In this document: positions 31,277-39,103 of the stretch, piece after piece
Layout of the letters: the number at the start of each line of letters is the position of its first letter
Position numbering within the stretch: position 1 is the stretch's first letter
Assembly (NCBI GenBank): GCA_949299505.1
Contig: CASGAS010000025.1
Location: 1-39,103 of the forward strand
Direction of reading: 5' to 3'
Length of the DNA stretch: 39,103 nucleotides
Source: an uncultured Eubacteriales bacterium
GTDB lineage: Bacteria; Bacillota; Clostridia; Oscillospirales; Acutalibacteraceae
Made by a program: the position numbers and the translations under genes
The notes under the pieces: generated by a model
What the model was told of the DNA's origin: nothing
Seen by the model: only the letters and a program-made list of their open reading frames with translations
Databases searched by the model: none

Positions 31277-32271
31277 AGCCCGGCGCACTGACCCGAAGGG
31301 CCAAAGCGGGGCTTTGCCTGACGCTCGGCTGCATTTTGCTGCTTTCCGCCTGCGGCGGCGGTAAAACGCCCGAAAGCACAGACGCGCCCCGTCCGGAAAC
31401 GACCGAGCAAACAACGTCTGGGGCGGAAAGCACAACCGCGCCCGAAGCGACGCCGCTGCCCGCCGCGTCCGCCGAGCCGGTTCTGCAGGACGGCAAAACG
31501 TACACCGGGCTGGCCGCGCTGCCGCTGCGCGAATTTTTGGTCGAGGACCCGGAAAACACCCGCGGGCTTTCCACCGAAAAGCGCGGCTACAGCTACGGCG
31601 TGGCAAAAGACGGGGCGCCGCACGCGACCTCGGTGCAAAACCAGCGGTATTTTGAAGAGAACGGCTACCGCGCGTTTTGCCTGGACACGAAAAGCACGGA
31701 AAAAACGCTTTATCTGACGTTTGACTGCGGGTATGAAAACGGCTACACCGAAAAAATCCTCGACACGCTCCGGGAAAAGGACGTGCCGGCGGCGTTTTTC
31801 TGCACGCTGCCGCAGGTGGAGGCCGAGCCGGAGCTTATCGCCCGGATGATTGCAGAGGGGCATATCGTCGGCAACCACTCGGTGCGCCACCCCTCGTTCC
31901 CGACGCTTTCTCGGCTCGACATGGCAGAAGAGCTTCGGGGCATGGACGACTACCTGCGCACAAACTTCGGCTACAGCGAACCGTATTTCCGCTTTCCCAT
32001 GGGCGAATACTCCGACTGCGCGCTCGACCTTGTCGGCTCGCTCGGCTACCAAAGCGTGTTCTGGTCCGTCGCCTACGCCGACTGGGACCTTGAGAACCAG
32101 AAAGGCGCGGACTACGCCTTTGAGACCGTCACGGCGCGGCTGCACCCGGGCGCGGTCCTGCTGTTGCACTCGGTCTCGCCGGACAACGCGAACGCGCTCG
32201 GCGACATCATCGACTATGCAAGAAGCGAAGGGTATGTGTTCAAGTCCCTGCGCGATTTCCCAGCGGCTTAA
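31273..32271 (+). CDS. pdaA: PdaA-type polysaccharide deacetylase lipoprotein (spore-cortex delta-lactam pathway)
   Basis: A 332-residue lipoprotein. A lipobox LLLSAC with Cys27 follows a short signal peptide, then a Thr/Pro/Ala-rich linker to about residue 75. The NodB deacetylase domain has YLTFDCGYENGYTEKIL with Asp151, and EGHIVGNHSVRHPS with metal His202 and His206, then FRFPMGEYS, FWSVAYADWDLENQKG and HPGAVLLLHSVSPDNA. These track Bacillus subtilis PdaA, which deacetylates N-acetylmuramic acid for cortex delta-lactam formation. The second acidic position of the TFDD motif is Cys here (PdaA has Asn), a family peculiarity. It overlaps the preceding 61-codon gene by 4 nt and ends at a strong terminator. 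It suggests a spore former. Confidence 0.92.
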   Translation: MKPGALTRRAKAGLCLTLGCILLLSACGGGKTPESTDAPRPETTEQTTSGAESTTAPEATPLPAASAEPVLQDGKTYTGLAALPLREFLVEDPENTRGLSTEKRGYSYGVAKDGAPHATSVQNQRYFEENGYRAFCLDTKSTEKTLYLTFDCGYENGYTEKILDTLREKDVPAAFFCTLPQVEAEPELIARMIAEGHIVGNHSVRHPSFPTLSRLDMAEELRGMDDYLRTNFGYSEPYFRFPMGEYSDCALDLVGSLGYQSVFWSVAYADWDLENQKGADYAFETVTARLHPGAVLLLHSVSPDNANALGDIIDYARSEGYVFKSLRDFPAA

Positions 32272-32275
32272 AGCG

Positions 32276-32305
32276 AAGCCCGGACAAGGCTTGTCCGGGC
32301 TTTGC
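32276..32305 (+). terminator. Rho-independent terminator after pdaA
   Basis: Perfect 12-bp stem AAGCCCGGACAA (32276-32287) / TTGTCCGGGCTT (32291-32302) with a 3-nt loop and TTTG. It lies 4 nt after the pdaA stop and also just past the stop of the converging E2-like gene. Confidence 0.88.
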
Positions 32306-32311
32306 CGGCGT

Positions 32312-33265
32312 TTACGCCTCTTTCGCGTTTTGCGCGTGTGCGTCCCGGTTTTTCCAGGTGTGGATGACCTGGGGGTGTTCGAGAAGGGAATCGAATTTTT
32401 TAAGGAACGGCACAATATCGCCGAAATCGAGCGCGCGGTGGTCAAAGGCAATGCAAATGGGCAGCACCTGCCGCGCCTCCACCTGCTTTTTCCCGGCGGC
32501 GTCGCGCACGACGACGGGCTTGTCCTGCACCGCGCCCACGCCGAACGCCGCGACCTGCGGCGGGATGATTTCCAGCAGCGCGCATTCCCCGCGCTGCCCG
32601 CGGTACAAAGAGCCAAGGTTCGACACCGTGACCGTGCCCTGCGTAAGGTCCGTTTTGGTCAGCCGGTCCGTTTTGGGAACCGCCTCGTACGCGCGCTTTT
32701 CCTCCCCGTGCAGGGTGCGGACCTTGTGCTTGCCGGTCTTGGAGCCGATAAGGCGGCAGACGGCCTGCCCGAGCTTGCCGCGGCGCAGCGCCGCAAGCGT
32801 GTTGTCCAGCGAAACCTCGAACATGGCTTCGTTTAAGTCGGTGTTCGCCGCACGACGGGAGACGTCGGCGATGTACGCGGTCATTTCGTCCAGGTTTTTG
32901 TTTTCAAAGTCGTGCAGATTCACGGTCATCATCTCGCCGTTGGGCAGCACCATCGGCATGGAAATGTCGATGTTCTGATAGGTCGTGACCTCGCCGCGCA
33001 CAAGCCGGCGGTCGAACCGGATGCGCGCGTTCATGGCGGGGGCGGCCTTGAGCCCCTCGCAGATGAGCTTTAAGACGAGCGTATTGACGCTGATTTTCTC
33101 CCGTCCCGGCCGGTCGAAATTCAGCTGCTTGTATTCCCGCATTAAGTCGGTCACGTCGGGTTCATACAAATAGGTAACATGCGGGATGCGTTCCCAGCTT
33201 TCCGACGTCATGTTGGCGACGATTTTTCTCTGGATGCCGAAATGGGTGGTCTCTACCGGTTTCAT
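32312..33265 (-). CDS. Orphan 2-oxoacid dehydrogenase E2-type acyltransferase domain protein
   Basis: A 317-residue protein consisting only of the E2 catalytic (chloramphenicol acetyltransferase-like) fold, with no lipoyl domain and no E1-binding domain. It shows VTYLYEPDVTDLMREYKQLN, ISVNTLVLKLICEGLKAAPAMNARI, NIDISMPMVLPNGEMMTVNLHDFE, GTVTVSNLGSLYRGQRGECALLEIIPPQVAAFGVGAV and the active-site block FDHRALDFGD with His276 and Asp280. The usual HRxxDG reads HRALDF, so the Gly is replaced by Phe. No E1 or E3 genes are near. The start ATG 33265 follows AAGGAG. Such standalone E2-like genes recur in Clostridia; their acyl donor and acceptor are not known to me. Confidence 0.87.
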   Translation of the reverse strand: MKPVETTHFGIQRKIVANMTSESWERIPHVTYLYEPDVTDLMREYKQLNFDRPGREKISVNTLVLKLICEGLKAAPAMNARIRFDRRLVRGEVTTYQNIDISMPMVLPNGEMMTVNLHDFENKNLDEMTAYIADVSRRAANTDLNEAMFEVSLDNTLAALRRGKLGQAVCRLIGSKTGKHKVRTLHGEEKRAYEAVPKTDRLTKTDLTQGTVTVSNLGSLYRGQRGECALLEIIPPQVAAFGVGAVQDKPVVVRDAAGKKQVEARQVLPICIAFDHRALDFGDIVPFLKKFDSLLEHPQVIHTWKNRDAHAQNAKEA

Positions 33266-33462
33266 GGGGCCATCTCCTTTTTTGCTGTCAAGTTTTTCCC
33301 GCCGGCTTTGCGGCGCAAAAAAAGCCGCACGCGCCGCAGCCCGCCTGCGGAACGTCCCCATCGTACCGAAAATGCCGCGGTTGCGCCATACATTCCGGTT
33401 TGCAAAGCGAAAAATGGGGCGCAACCGGCGGTTTGCAAGGCCTGGTTGCGCCCGAAAATGCA
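33266..33462. repeat. Intergenic stretch with three GGTTGCGCC copies and hairpins
   Basis: GGTTGCGCC occurs at 33379-33387 and 33444-33452, and inverted at 33418-33426; the last two make a perfect 10-bp inverted repeat (33417-33426 with 33444-33453). CGGTTTGCAA is repeated directly between them. A further 6-bp hairpin CCGCAG/CTGCGG lies at 33334-33350. No ORF with a ribosome binding site is present and I recognise no RNA family. Confidence 0.55.
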
Positions 33463-33495
33463 CAAAAAACGCCCCGCGGCGCTGCCGCAGGGCGT
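33463..33495 (-). terminator. Rho-independent terminator of the metallophosphoesterase-DHHW operon
   Basis: Minus-strand stem CGCCCTGCGGC / GCCGCGGGGCG (one mismatch) at 33470-33494, followed by TTTTTTG. It lies 20 nt after the DHHW stop. Confidence 0.82.
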
Positions 33496-33513
33496 GTGGG
33501 CCGTATTGTATTT

Positions 33514-34626
33514 TCAGGCGTCCAGCATTGCCTTAAACGCGTTCATAAAGGTCGAGTTCGACGGCGCCATCAGGTAGTTGAGCACCAGCACGTCGGTAAT
33601 GCCGTGGTCGCGCAGGAACTGCGGGAGGTTCATCCCCTTTACGCCGTCCTGGCGCGGGTCGAGCACATAGACCTCGCTGAAATTCTCCAGCAGAAACGGC
33701 GCGAAGGCGTTGCCGTAGGATTCCTTGACCATTAAAATTTTCCGGTCGCTCCCGCACGCGGAGGTCATTTTGATAAGCGGCTTATCGCCCTGGATGAACG
33801 CCATGTATTTGCTCGAGGAATCCGTAATGGAGGTCGAAATGATGCGCAGGTTTTTCCCGTCGGTCATCGCCGGGGAGGAATAAAACTGCCCGCTCGCCTC
33901 GACCGTGGGGTAAAACACCTCGACATAGTCCGGGTTCTCTTTCAGCTTCTCGCTGTGCGTATAGCGGTACATGCTGCCCACAAAGCCGTCGAGCCGCCCC
34001 GTCTCGTGCGCGGACAGCGGCTTGCAGGTGAGCCCCGCGGTTTCGCAGAACGCCTCGTACGCATAATACGCGCCGCGCGCAGTCCAGTGGTGGTCGGTGC
34101 GGAAATAGATGTATTCATCCGTATGGCGGGCAATATGGGAATAGGCGTCCACCGTTTCAACGCCGCCGGTCATCGCCGAATACGCAATTTCAATGCCGCG
34201 CGTCTGGTCGTGCGAGCCGGTACGGTATTCCTCCGGCCCGTAAAACGCGATGCGCGTGGGCGCAAGCAGCGAATAGACGTTGATTTCCGGCACGCAGGAC
34301 TTGAGCTTGGAAAGCGTCTGGCCGTACTCGGTCAGCCGCTTTTGCGCAACGGAATACATTTCCATGGCGGCGTCGCTTGTCAGCACAATGTAGTTTTCCA
34401 CCGTATAGTCGTTGACCTCCGGCAGCTCGGGCGCCGGAAGTGTCGTCGTTTCCGGCACGGGCTCTGTCGCGACCGCCTCGCTTGCGTCCGCTGTCGGCGC
34501 CTGGGTCTCGGGCGCCGGCTTTTCCGCCGAGTAGGCCGGCGCCAGCGCGACGGCCACCACCAGGACCACAACGGCCAAAACAACTTCAATCGAGCCCAGA
34601 ATTTTTCTGGAACGGGTCATTTTCAT
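33514..34626 (-). CDS. DHHW-family exported protein (AlgX/SGNH-like, putative polymer O-acetylation)
   Basis: A 370-residue protein with an N-terminal membrane anchor or signal (residues 10-33) and a Pro/Thr/Glu linker (35-70). The DHHW motif (PF14286) is clear: YFRTDHHWTARGAYYAYEAFC with Asp178-His179-His180-Trp181. KILMVKESYGNAFAPFLLENFSEVYVLDPR forms the later Ser/His-type block of the SGNH/AlgX-like fold. Members lie outside the membrane and are thought to transfer or remove acetyl groups on glycans; an MBOAT partner is usual but absent here. Start ATG 34626 follows AGGCGGG; a second ATG at 34620 is possible. It lies 18 nt after the metallophosphoesterase gene and shares its operon. Confidence 0.87.
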   Translation of the reverse strand: MKMTRSRKILGSIEVVLAVVVLVVAVALAPAYSAEKPAPETQAPTADASEAVATEPVPETTTLPAPELPEVNDYTVENYIVLTSDAAMEMYSVAQKRLTEYGQTLSKLKSCVPEINVYSLLAPTRIAFYGPEEYRTGSHDQTRGIEIAYSAMTGGVETVDAYSHIARHTDEYIYFRTDHHWTARGAYYAYEAFCETAGLTCKPLSAHETGRLDGFVGSMYRYTHSEKLKENPDYVEVFYPTVEASGQFYSSPAMTDGKNLRIISTSITDSSSKYMAFIQGDKPLIKMTSACGSDRKILMVKESYGNAFAPFLLENFSEVYVLDPRQDGVKGMNLPQFLRDHGITDVLVLNYLMAPSNSTFMNAFKAMLDA

Positions 34627-34644
34627 AGGTTTTTCCCGCCTTTA

Positions 34645-35334
34645 TCAAACTTTCTCGCCCGTGTCGGCGCGCAGGATATTCTGGAACACGGCGATGTGCG
34701 TAGACGAAATATACTTATCCATATGCATGCTGCCGAAATACCATTTGCCAAATGTGCACGAATCGGACAGTTCCTCAAAATACGCGTTGAGCGCCGTCAC
34801 GCGCAAAGAATCATAATCCTTGAGCTGCAAAAAGCCCTTGATGCGCAGCGGCGGTTCGTGCGTGACGACAATGTCGACGTGGTAGTCTTCCTTTTCGAGC
34901 GCGTGCGCGCCCTCCAAAAGCTCCTCGCGCGTCGGGATTTCCGCCCGCGACCAGGCGTCGCCCTCCGAGCGGATGTCAATGTCCGGGCTCTCTCCCCCGC
35001 CCATGGCGAACACCGTCTGCCCGTCGATGTGGTAGACCTGCCCGCGCATCAGGTGGTAAAGGTTGCCGTAAATGCGGTGGACCTTGCCGCCGTTCCACTC
35101 GCTGACCTCATAATTGTTGAGCAGCGAAAAGTTTTCGTGCGTGCCGTCCAAAAAGCAGATGTTGTATTTCCGTTTTCCAAACTGCTCGCGCAGCTTCTGT
35201 TCCTTTTTGCTGTCGTCCCACAGAAAACCAAAGTCCCCGCAGACGATGAGCGTGTCGCCCGCCTTGAGCGCGCGCAGGCGCGACGGGGAAAGCCGCTGGG
35301 CTTCGCCGTGGGTATCGCCGGTCACATAGATCAA
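34645..35334 (-). CDS. Calcineurin-like metallophosphoesterase
   Basis: A 229-residue cytoplasmic metallophosphoesterase. Metal motifs in order: TGDTHGE (GDxHG), VCGDFGFLWDD, FLDGTHENF (a variant GNHD motif), VVTHEPP and GSMHMDK (a variant of GHxH). The substrate is unknown; relatives include phosphoprotein phosphatases and nucleotidases. The frame is open further upstream, but the TTG at 35334 lies 10 nt after AAAGGA and yields the family start (L/M)IYVTGDTHG. A GTG at 35343 touches the Shine-Dalgarno site and is less likely. The gene is divergent from the carboxypeptidase gene and leads into the DHHW gene. Confidence 0.87.
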   Translation of the reverse strand: MIYVTGDTHGEAQRLSPSRLRALKAGDTLIVCGDFGFLWDDSKKEQKLREQFGKRKYNICFLDGTHENFSLLNNYEVSEWNGGKVHRIYGNLYHLMRGQVYHIDGQTVFAMGGGESPDIDIRSEGDAWSRAEIPTREELLEGAHALEKEDYHVDIVVTHEPPLRIKGFLQLKDYDSLRVTALNAYFEELSDSCTFGKWYFGSMHMDKYISSTHIAVFQNILRADTGEKV

Positions 35335-35358
35335 ACCGTTCACATCCTTTGTTTTTGG

Positions 35359-35387
35359 TTGCCAAGCGCAACGATTTTTGGTATACT
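35359..35387 (+). promoter_or_regulatory. Candidate sigma-A promoter of the D,D-carboxypeptidase gene
   Basis: TTGCCA (35359-35364), 17 nt, TATACT (35382-35387), leaving a 60-nt leader. Confidence 0.65.
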
Positions 35388-35447
35388 GTTCTGTGTTTGA
35401 ATATGTATTGTACACGGTTTCCGACTTCTTTTCAAGAGGTGAACGCC

Positions 35448-36797
35448 TTGAAGCGTATTTTTTCCTTTCTTTTCAGCCTGGTTTTGCTGCTGTGCGCCTG
35501 CCTTGTACCGGGGCAGGCGGCTTTCAACGCCGCGCTGGAAACCAGCGCCGACATTGTGCTGCTTTTGAATCTGGACAGCGATACGGTCGTTTTCGACAAA
35601 AATGCCGATAAGGTCACCGCGCCCGCTTCGCTGACCAAAATCACCACCGCCATTCTCACGATTGAGCACTGCGGGGACCTGGACGCCAAGGTCACCGTCA
35701 AGCAGTCGGCGCTGGACGCCATTGCCGGGACGAACAGCTCGACGGCGGGGCTTTTGGCCGGCGAGGTGCTGACTGTGCGGGAGCTTTTGTACTGCCTGCT
35801 TGTGCGAAGCGCAAACGAAGCCGCCGTCATTTTGGCGGACTACATCGGCAACGGGTCCGTTCCCGCCTTTGTGGATATGATGAACGAATTTGCCGCGTCT
35901 TTGGGGTGTGAAAACACGCATTTCGTAAACCCGCACGGATTGGACGAAGCGGGGCACTGCTCCACCGCGCGCGACCTGGCCAAAATCACGCGCCACGCGC
36001 TGGAGCTGCCGCTGTTTTCCGAAATCGTCAACACCGTAAGCTATACCCTGCCCGCCACGAACAAAAGCGAGGCGCGCAACCTTTTGTCCACAAACTGGCT
36101 TATCAATCCGAATTTCAAAACCTATTACTGCGAATACGCCGCGGGCGTCAAAACCGGCTCGACCTCGGGCGCGGGGCGGTGCGTCATTTCGACGGCCAGC
36201 AAGGACGGCTACAATTACCTTGCCGTTGTCATGGGCGCGCCGTATGAGGACGTCAACGGCGACGGCAACCCGGACAACTGCGCGTTTTTGGAGTGCAAAA
36301 AGATTTTTGAATGGGCGTTTGACAACCTGCGCATGGCCAAGGTCGCCGACACGACCCGCATTGTGACCGTCGTGGACGTAGCGCTTTCCCGAAAGGCGGA
36401 CCATGTGCGCCTGGTCCCCGCGACCGACGTGACCGCGCTTGTCCCCGTGGGCAACAACGAAAACAGCGTGCTCATAGAGCCCATCCCCGAAGAAACGCCG
36501 CAAAGCGTGGACGCCCCCGTCAAAAAGGGCGACGTTATTGGGAAAGCGCGCATTATGTATGCGGAAAGCGAGATTGCGACGGTCGACCTGGTCGCCGCCG
36601 AGGACGTGGACGTCAGCTTGCTTTTGTATATCGGGCACGGCGTCGCGCAGCTGTTTCGCTCCACGATATTTTTAATTGTATTCGCGCTGGTGCTTCTGGT
36701 GCTTGCGATATACGGCATCCTTGTGCTGCGGCACAAGCAGCAGAAAAAGCGCCGCCGCGCACCGAAGGCATTAAAAAATTTCCGGAACATGAAGTGA
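35448..36797 (+). CDS. D-alanyl-D-alanine carboxypeptidase, DacF/PBP5-like (peptidase S11)
   Basis: A 449-residue penicillin-binding protein that trims the terminal D-Ala of peptidoglycan stem peptides. A signal peptide covers residues 1-25. The active-site trio is present: Ser61-Leu-Thr-Lys64 (SxxK), Ser121-Ala-Asn123 (SxN) and Lys235-Thr-Gly (KTG) in GVKTGSTSGAG. A C-terminal domain follows, then one transmembrane helix near residues 405-428 with a very basic tail (KQQKKRRR), so the enzyme is anchored by a true helix and not by the usual amphipathic end. Start is TTG 35448, six nt after AGAGGTG; no ATG fits. DacF-type enzymes act in cortex formation, but a vegetative role is equally possible. 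Confidence 0.9.
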   Translation: MKRIFSFLFSLVLLLCACLVPGQAAFNAALETSADIVLLLNLDSDTVVFDKNADKVTAPASLTKITTAILTIEHCGDLDAKVTVKQSALDAIAGTNSSTAGLLAGEVLTVRELLYCLLVRSANEAAVILADYIGNGSVPAFVDMMNEFAASLGCENTHFVNPHGLDEAGHCSTARDLAKITRHALELPLFSEIVNTVSYTLPATNKSEARNLLSTNWLINPNFKTYYCEYAAGVKTGSTSGAGRCVISTASKDGYNYLAVVMGAPYEDVNGDGNPDNCAFLECKKIFEWAFDNLRMAKVADTTRIVTVVDVALSRKADHVRLVPATDVTALVPVGNNENSVLIEPIPEETPQSVDAPVKKGDVIGKARIMYAESEIATVDLVAAEDVDVSLLLYIGHGVAQLFRSTIFLIVFALVLLVLAIYGILVLRHKQQKKRRRAPKALKNFRNMK

Positions 36798-36805
36798 GGC
36801 GCCCC

Positions 36806-37291
36806 ATGGCCAAAGCCGTACCGAAAACCAACGCGATGCGCATCCTGGACCGGATGCAGCTTCGCTACCGCGTACACGCCTATCCGCACAAGGACGGGGA
36901 GGCCGTCGACGCCAAAAGCGTCGCCGCGCTCGTCGGCATGGAGGCGGGGCGCATCTACAAAACTCTCGTCGCCCGCGGGAAAAGCGGGCAGTGCTATGTG
37001 TTCGTCATCCCCGGTCCCGCGGAGCTCGATTTGAAAGCCGCCGCCGGCGCGGTTTCGGAAAAGCACGTCGAGATGCTGCACGTCAAGGAGCTGCTGCCGA
37101 CGACCGGCTATGTGCGCGGCGGGTGCAGCCCGATTGGAATGAAAAAGGCGTTCCCGACCGTTCTTGACCGCTCGGCAAGCCGCTGGGACACGATTCTTGT
37201 AAGCGCCGGGAAAATCGGCGTGCAGCTGGAGCTTGCGCCCGACGACCTGCGGCGGGCGGCAAACGCCGAACTTGCCGACGTGACCCTGTGA
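36806..37291 (+). CDS. ybaK: YbaK/EbsC-type Cys-tRNA(Pro) deacylase
   Basis: A 161-residue editing-domain protein of the YbaK family, which hydrolyses Cys-tRNA(Pro) made by prolyl-tRNA synthetase error. Visible: YRVHAYPHKDG, GRIYKTLVARGKSG with the conserved Lys52, CYVFVIPGPAELDLKAAA, GYVRGGCSPIGMKK and the late DTILVSAGKIGVQLELAPDDL. All match the family in order. ATG 36806 follows GTGAGGC; a GTG four codons upstream is less likely because it overlaps that site. It lies 8 nt after the carboxypeptidase stop, so it is co-transcribed. Confidence 0.94.
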   Translation: MAKAVPKTNAMRILDRMQLRYRVHAYPHKDGEAVDAKSVAALVGMEAGRIYKTLVARGKSGQCYVFVIPGPAELDLKAAAGAVSEKHVEMLHVKELLPTTGYVRGGCSPIGMKKAFPTVLDRSASRWDTILVSAGKIGVQLELAPDDLRRAANAELADVTL

Positions 37292-37318
37292 CCGCCGCGG
37301 GAAAACGCATATACACAT

Positions 37319-37352
37319 GCAAAGCGCCGCCCGATTCGGGCGGCGCTTTTTG
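37319..37352. terminator. Terminator between ybaK and the DUF5696-like gene
   Basis: 13-bp perfect stem AAAGCGCCGCCCG (37321-37333) / CGGGCGGCGCTTT (37337-37349) with loop ATT and a T tract on the plus strand. The minus strand has only a short T run. Confidence 0.87.
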
Positions 37353-37375
37353 CGGCTGTTTTGCCATTCGCTTTG

Positions 37376-39103
37376 TCAGTTCACGCGCTGGCAGGACATC
37401 GGCTCGACCGTGATGGAGTCCACGGTGACGGCCGCGTCCGTATAGTTGAAATACAGCGCGGCGCTGTTGTTGTATTCGACGCGGTAGACGCCCGCCTGCA
37501 CCTCTTCGTGCGCGGTCATGCGCGCATCCTGCAAATCGCCGAGCATGGAGGCGGCCAGCTTGTAATTTTCCGCCGCCGCGTTGATTTGCGCTTCATAGTG
37601 GTAAACGGCGTCCGCGTCCGTGCCGGTTTTTTCATAATACCACGCGTAGCTCGGCAGCGCGCCGTATTCGAGTGCCTTCAAAAACGCGGTCTGCGCGTCT
37701 TCGGCGGTGTTGGCGGGCGAAAGCGCATAGGAGATGATGCCATGCAGCACCATTTGCAAAAACGGGACGGCGCGGTAGCTGTCCGTTTCCGGATACGCGC
37801 TCGTGCCCGGCAGGGAGACGACCACGTCCGCATCGCGCAGGAGGTACGCGTTGCCCGTATCGACCATCAGCGTCCGGCTGGCGGCAAGCGTCGCCGCCTG
37901 CTCGCGCAGATGCCCCGCCATGACGGTGCGCGTATTGCCCGCGCTCGCGTAATCGGAATAGAGGTATTGCCCCGCGTCGGCAACGCACGCGCCGGAAAAC
38001 GCGTCGTCGTAAAACGCGTGGACAAAGCCCTCCACATTGTCGCCAAGTTCCGTCTGCCGCAGGAAATACCGCGTATGCTGCGCGTCGCCCGCGATTAAGG
38101 AAAGCTCGTTTGGCTTCGCATAGGACAGCGTATCGCCCGAAAGCCCCTTTGCCGCATAGGCCGACCGGCGCACGCTGCGCCGCCCGAAGGACGCGATGTC
38201 GATGTCCAGATAGATGGAAAACTGCTGCGCCTGCACGAACTGCAGCAGCTGCTCCAATTCCCGGTCGTTCCCCAGCTTGCCGGAAAAGTCGCAGCTGCGC
38301 AAAAGCCCCTGCGACGCCGCGCCGTCAAGCGTGCCGACGAGCCGCACCGTGACGTTGTCGACGCTTTTCGCCTTTAAGAGGCGCAAAAGCTCCTGGGTCT
38401 CGGCAAAGCTGGTCAGCCGGACGCTGCGGTTCGGGTTCGACTTGGAAGCGGCGGCGTATACGGTCAGCACCATCGGCAGCGTTTCGGGGACGGCTGTCGC
38501 CTGCGCGGGCAGGGTGCCGTTGCGAATCAGCACCTCGCGGCACGCCGCCGCCATGCCGGCATACCCGGCGTTCCGGTTGGACAAAAAGCGGTAGCAAACC
38601 GTGATTTCCCCGGAAAACGCATTGCCGGTGTACAGCGTTTCGTCCGAAAGCGCGGTGTCCGTTATGCAGAAGGTCGGCCCGACGCGGTTATATTCCCCGG
38701 CCGCCGTCGCACGGTGCGACGTAATGCGCGCAATGGCGTCGCCGCTTTCTATGACCGCGACAAAGGCGCTTTGTCCGCGCCGCATCCCATAGGCCGGAAT
38801 CCGCGCCGGGGCAAACTGCAGCGTCCCGTCCGCGGCAGTCTCTGTTTGTGCAAGCGCCGGGTCCGCGCCGTAGACCACAAAGGTCTTTTCCGGATAGGCG
38901 TCCTCGCAAACGCCGTCCATCGGTTCAACCGCGCCGCTGCCGTCGGGCAGCAACATATAGTCGCCGTCGGCGGCCGAATCCGTCGCGCCGAACCAGTCGA
39001 GCAGCGTCAGCCGCTCCAGCACGCAGCCCGCAGACAGGGCGACGTCGCCGCAGTTGACCTTGACGCGCAGCGCGCCGTCCTCCAGTACGAAAGCGACCGT
39101 CAC
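37376..39103 (-). CDS. DUF5696-like protein, C-terminal 575 residues (gene runs off the right edge)
   Basis: An open frame from the right edge to a TGA at 37376. The visible 575 residues resemble DUF5696 proteins, which occur beside carbohydrate ABC transporters in Firmicutes. Recognisable features: YMLLPDGSGAVEPM followed by TFVVYG, GYAGMAAACREVLIRNGTL, and a barrel-like middle (LDGAASQGLLRSCDFSGK, QQFSIYLDIDIASF). The fold may be glycosidase-like but no catalytic pair can be named. The C-terminal 100 residues are strand-rich (ALYFNYTDAAVTVDSITV). Cellular location is unknown because the N-terminus is outside the window. The family call is from memory of short motifs, so moderate confidence. 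Confidence 0.7.
   Translation of the reverse strand: MTVAFVLEDGALRVKVNCGDVALSAGCVLERLTLLDWFGATDSAADGDYMLLPDGSGAVEPMDGVCEDAYPEKTFVVYGADPALAQTETAADGTLQFAPARIPAYGMRRGQSAFVAVIESGDAIARITSHRATAAGEYNRVGPTFCITDTALSDETLYTGNAFSGEITVCYRFLSNRNAGYAGMAAACREVLIRNGTLPAQATAVPETLPMVLTVYAAASKSNPNRSVRLTSFAETQELLRLLKAKSVDNVTVRLVGTLDGAASQGLLRSCDFSGKLGNDRELEQLLQFVQAQQFSIYLDIDIASFGRRSVRRSAYAAKGLSGDTLSYAKPNELSLIAGDAQHTRYFLRQTELGDNVEGFVHAFYDDAFSGACVADAGQYLYSDYASAGNTRTVMAGHLREQAATLAASRTLMVDTGNAYLLRDADVVVSLPGTSAYPETDSYRAVPFLQMVLHGIISYALSPANTAEDAQTAFLKALEYGALPSYAWYYEKTGTDADAVYHYEAQINAAAENYKLAASMLGDLQDARMTAHEEVQAGVYRVEYNNSAALYFNYTDAAVTVDSITVEPMSCQRVN

Noticed and set aside
33379-33453. Repeats as a CRISPR array
   Set aside because: Units are only 9-10 nt, one is inverted, and spacing is irregular; no cas genes are present.

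Overview
The window reads as chromosomal DNA of an anaerobic, spore-forming Clostridia bacterium, probably GC-rich Oscillospiraceae/Ruminococcaceae-like. Support: a SCIFF peptide with its radical-SAM maturase (typical of Clostridia), a bacterial V-type ATPase operon, a PdaA-type spore-cortex deacetylase, a SigH-like sigma factor, a DacF-like carboxypeptidase, Fe-S and glycyl-sugar enzymes of gut anaerobes, and Firmicutes-type ribosome binding sites. No tRNA, rRNA, insertion sequence, prophage or CRISPR array was seen. Genes are densely packed, change strand often and are separated by strong, often bidirectional, terminators.

Left part (1-11400): a leftward operon tcdA / Fe-S aldo-keto reductase / GH127 arabinofuranosidase (runs off the left edge); a rightward GtrA-like membrane protein; an azlC-azlD branched-chain amino-acid exporter pair; a leftward L-fucose operon (isomerase, FGGY kinase, aldolase) facing a divergent AraC-type regulator, which is followed by an overlapping Orn/Lys/Arg decarboxylase-family gene.

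Middle (11400-18700): the SCIFF locus (peptide, hairpin, maturase, three-helix membrane protein), a sigma-70 factor with a zinc-ribbon gene downstream, phosphoglucomutase followed immediately by a 34-residue membrane peptide, an exported protein of unknown function, and a comM/yifB gene broken by an apparent internal deletion plus frameshift.

V-ATPase block (18744-28497): one leftward operon in the order G-C-I'-I-K-F-E-A-B-D. I' is an intact, membrane-less paralogue of the cytosolic half of subunit I, encoded just before the full-length subunit I. The operon starts at a well-formed promoter and its leader begins with a hairpin.

Right part (28694-39103): a GH13 oligo-1,6-glucosidase; trmL; a tiny gene overlapping pdaA; an orphan E2-type acyltransferase domain protein; a metallophosphoesterase-DHHW pair; a DacF-like D,D-carboxypeptidase with a YbaK-type deacylase; and a DUF5696-like protein running off the right edge.

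The points most worth a second look are the SCIFF peptide with Gly where the characterised cross-link acceptor Thr should be and with a seventh Cys, the extra soluble subunit I of the V-ATPase, the comM lesion, the orphan E2, and a recurrent extended -10 promoter motif (TGCTACNAT).
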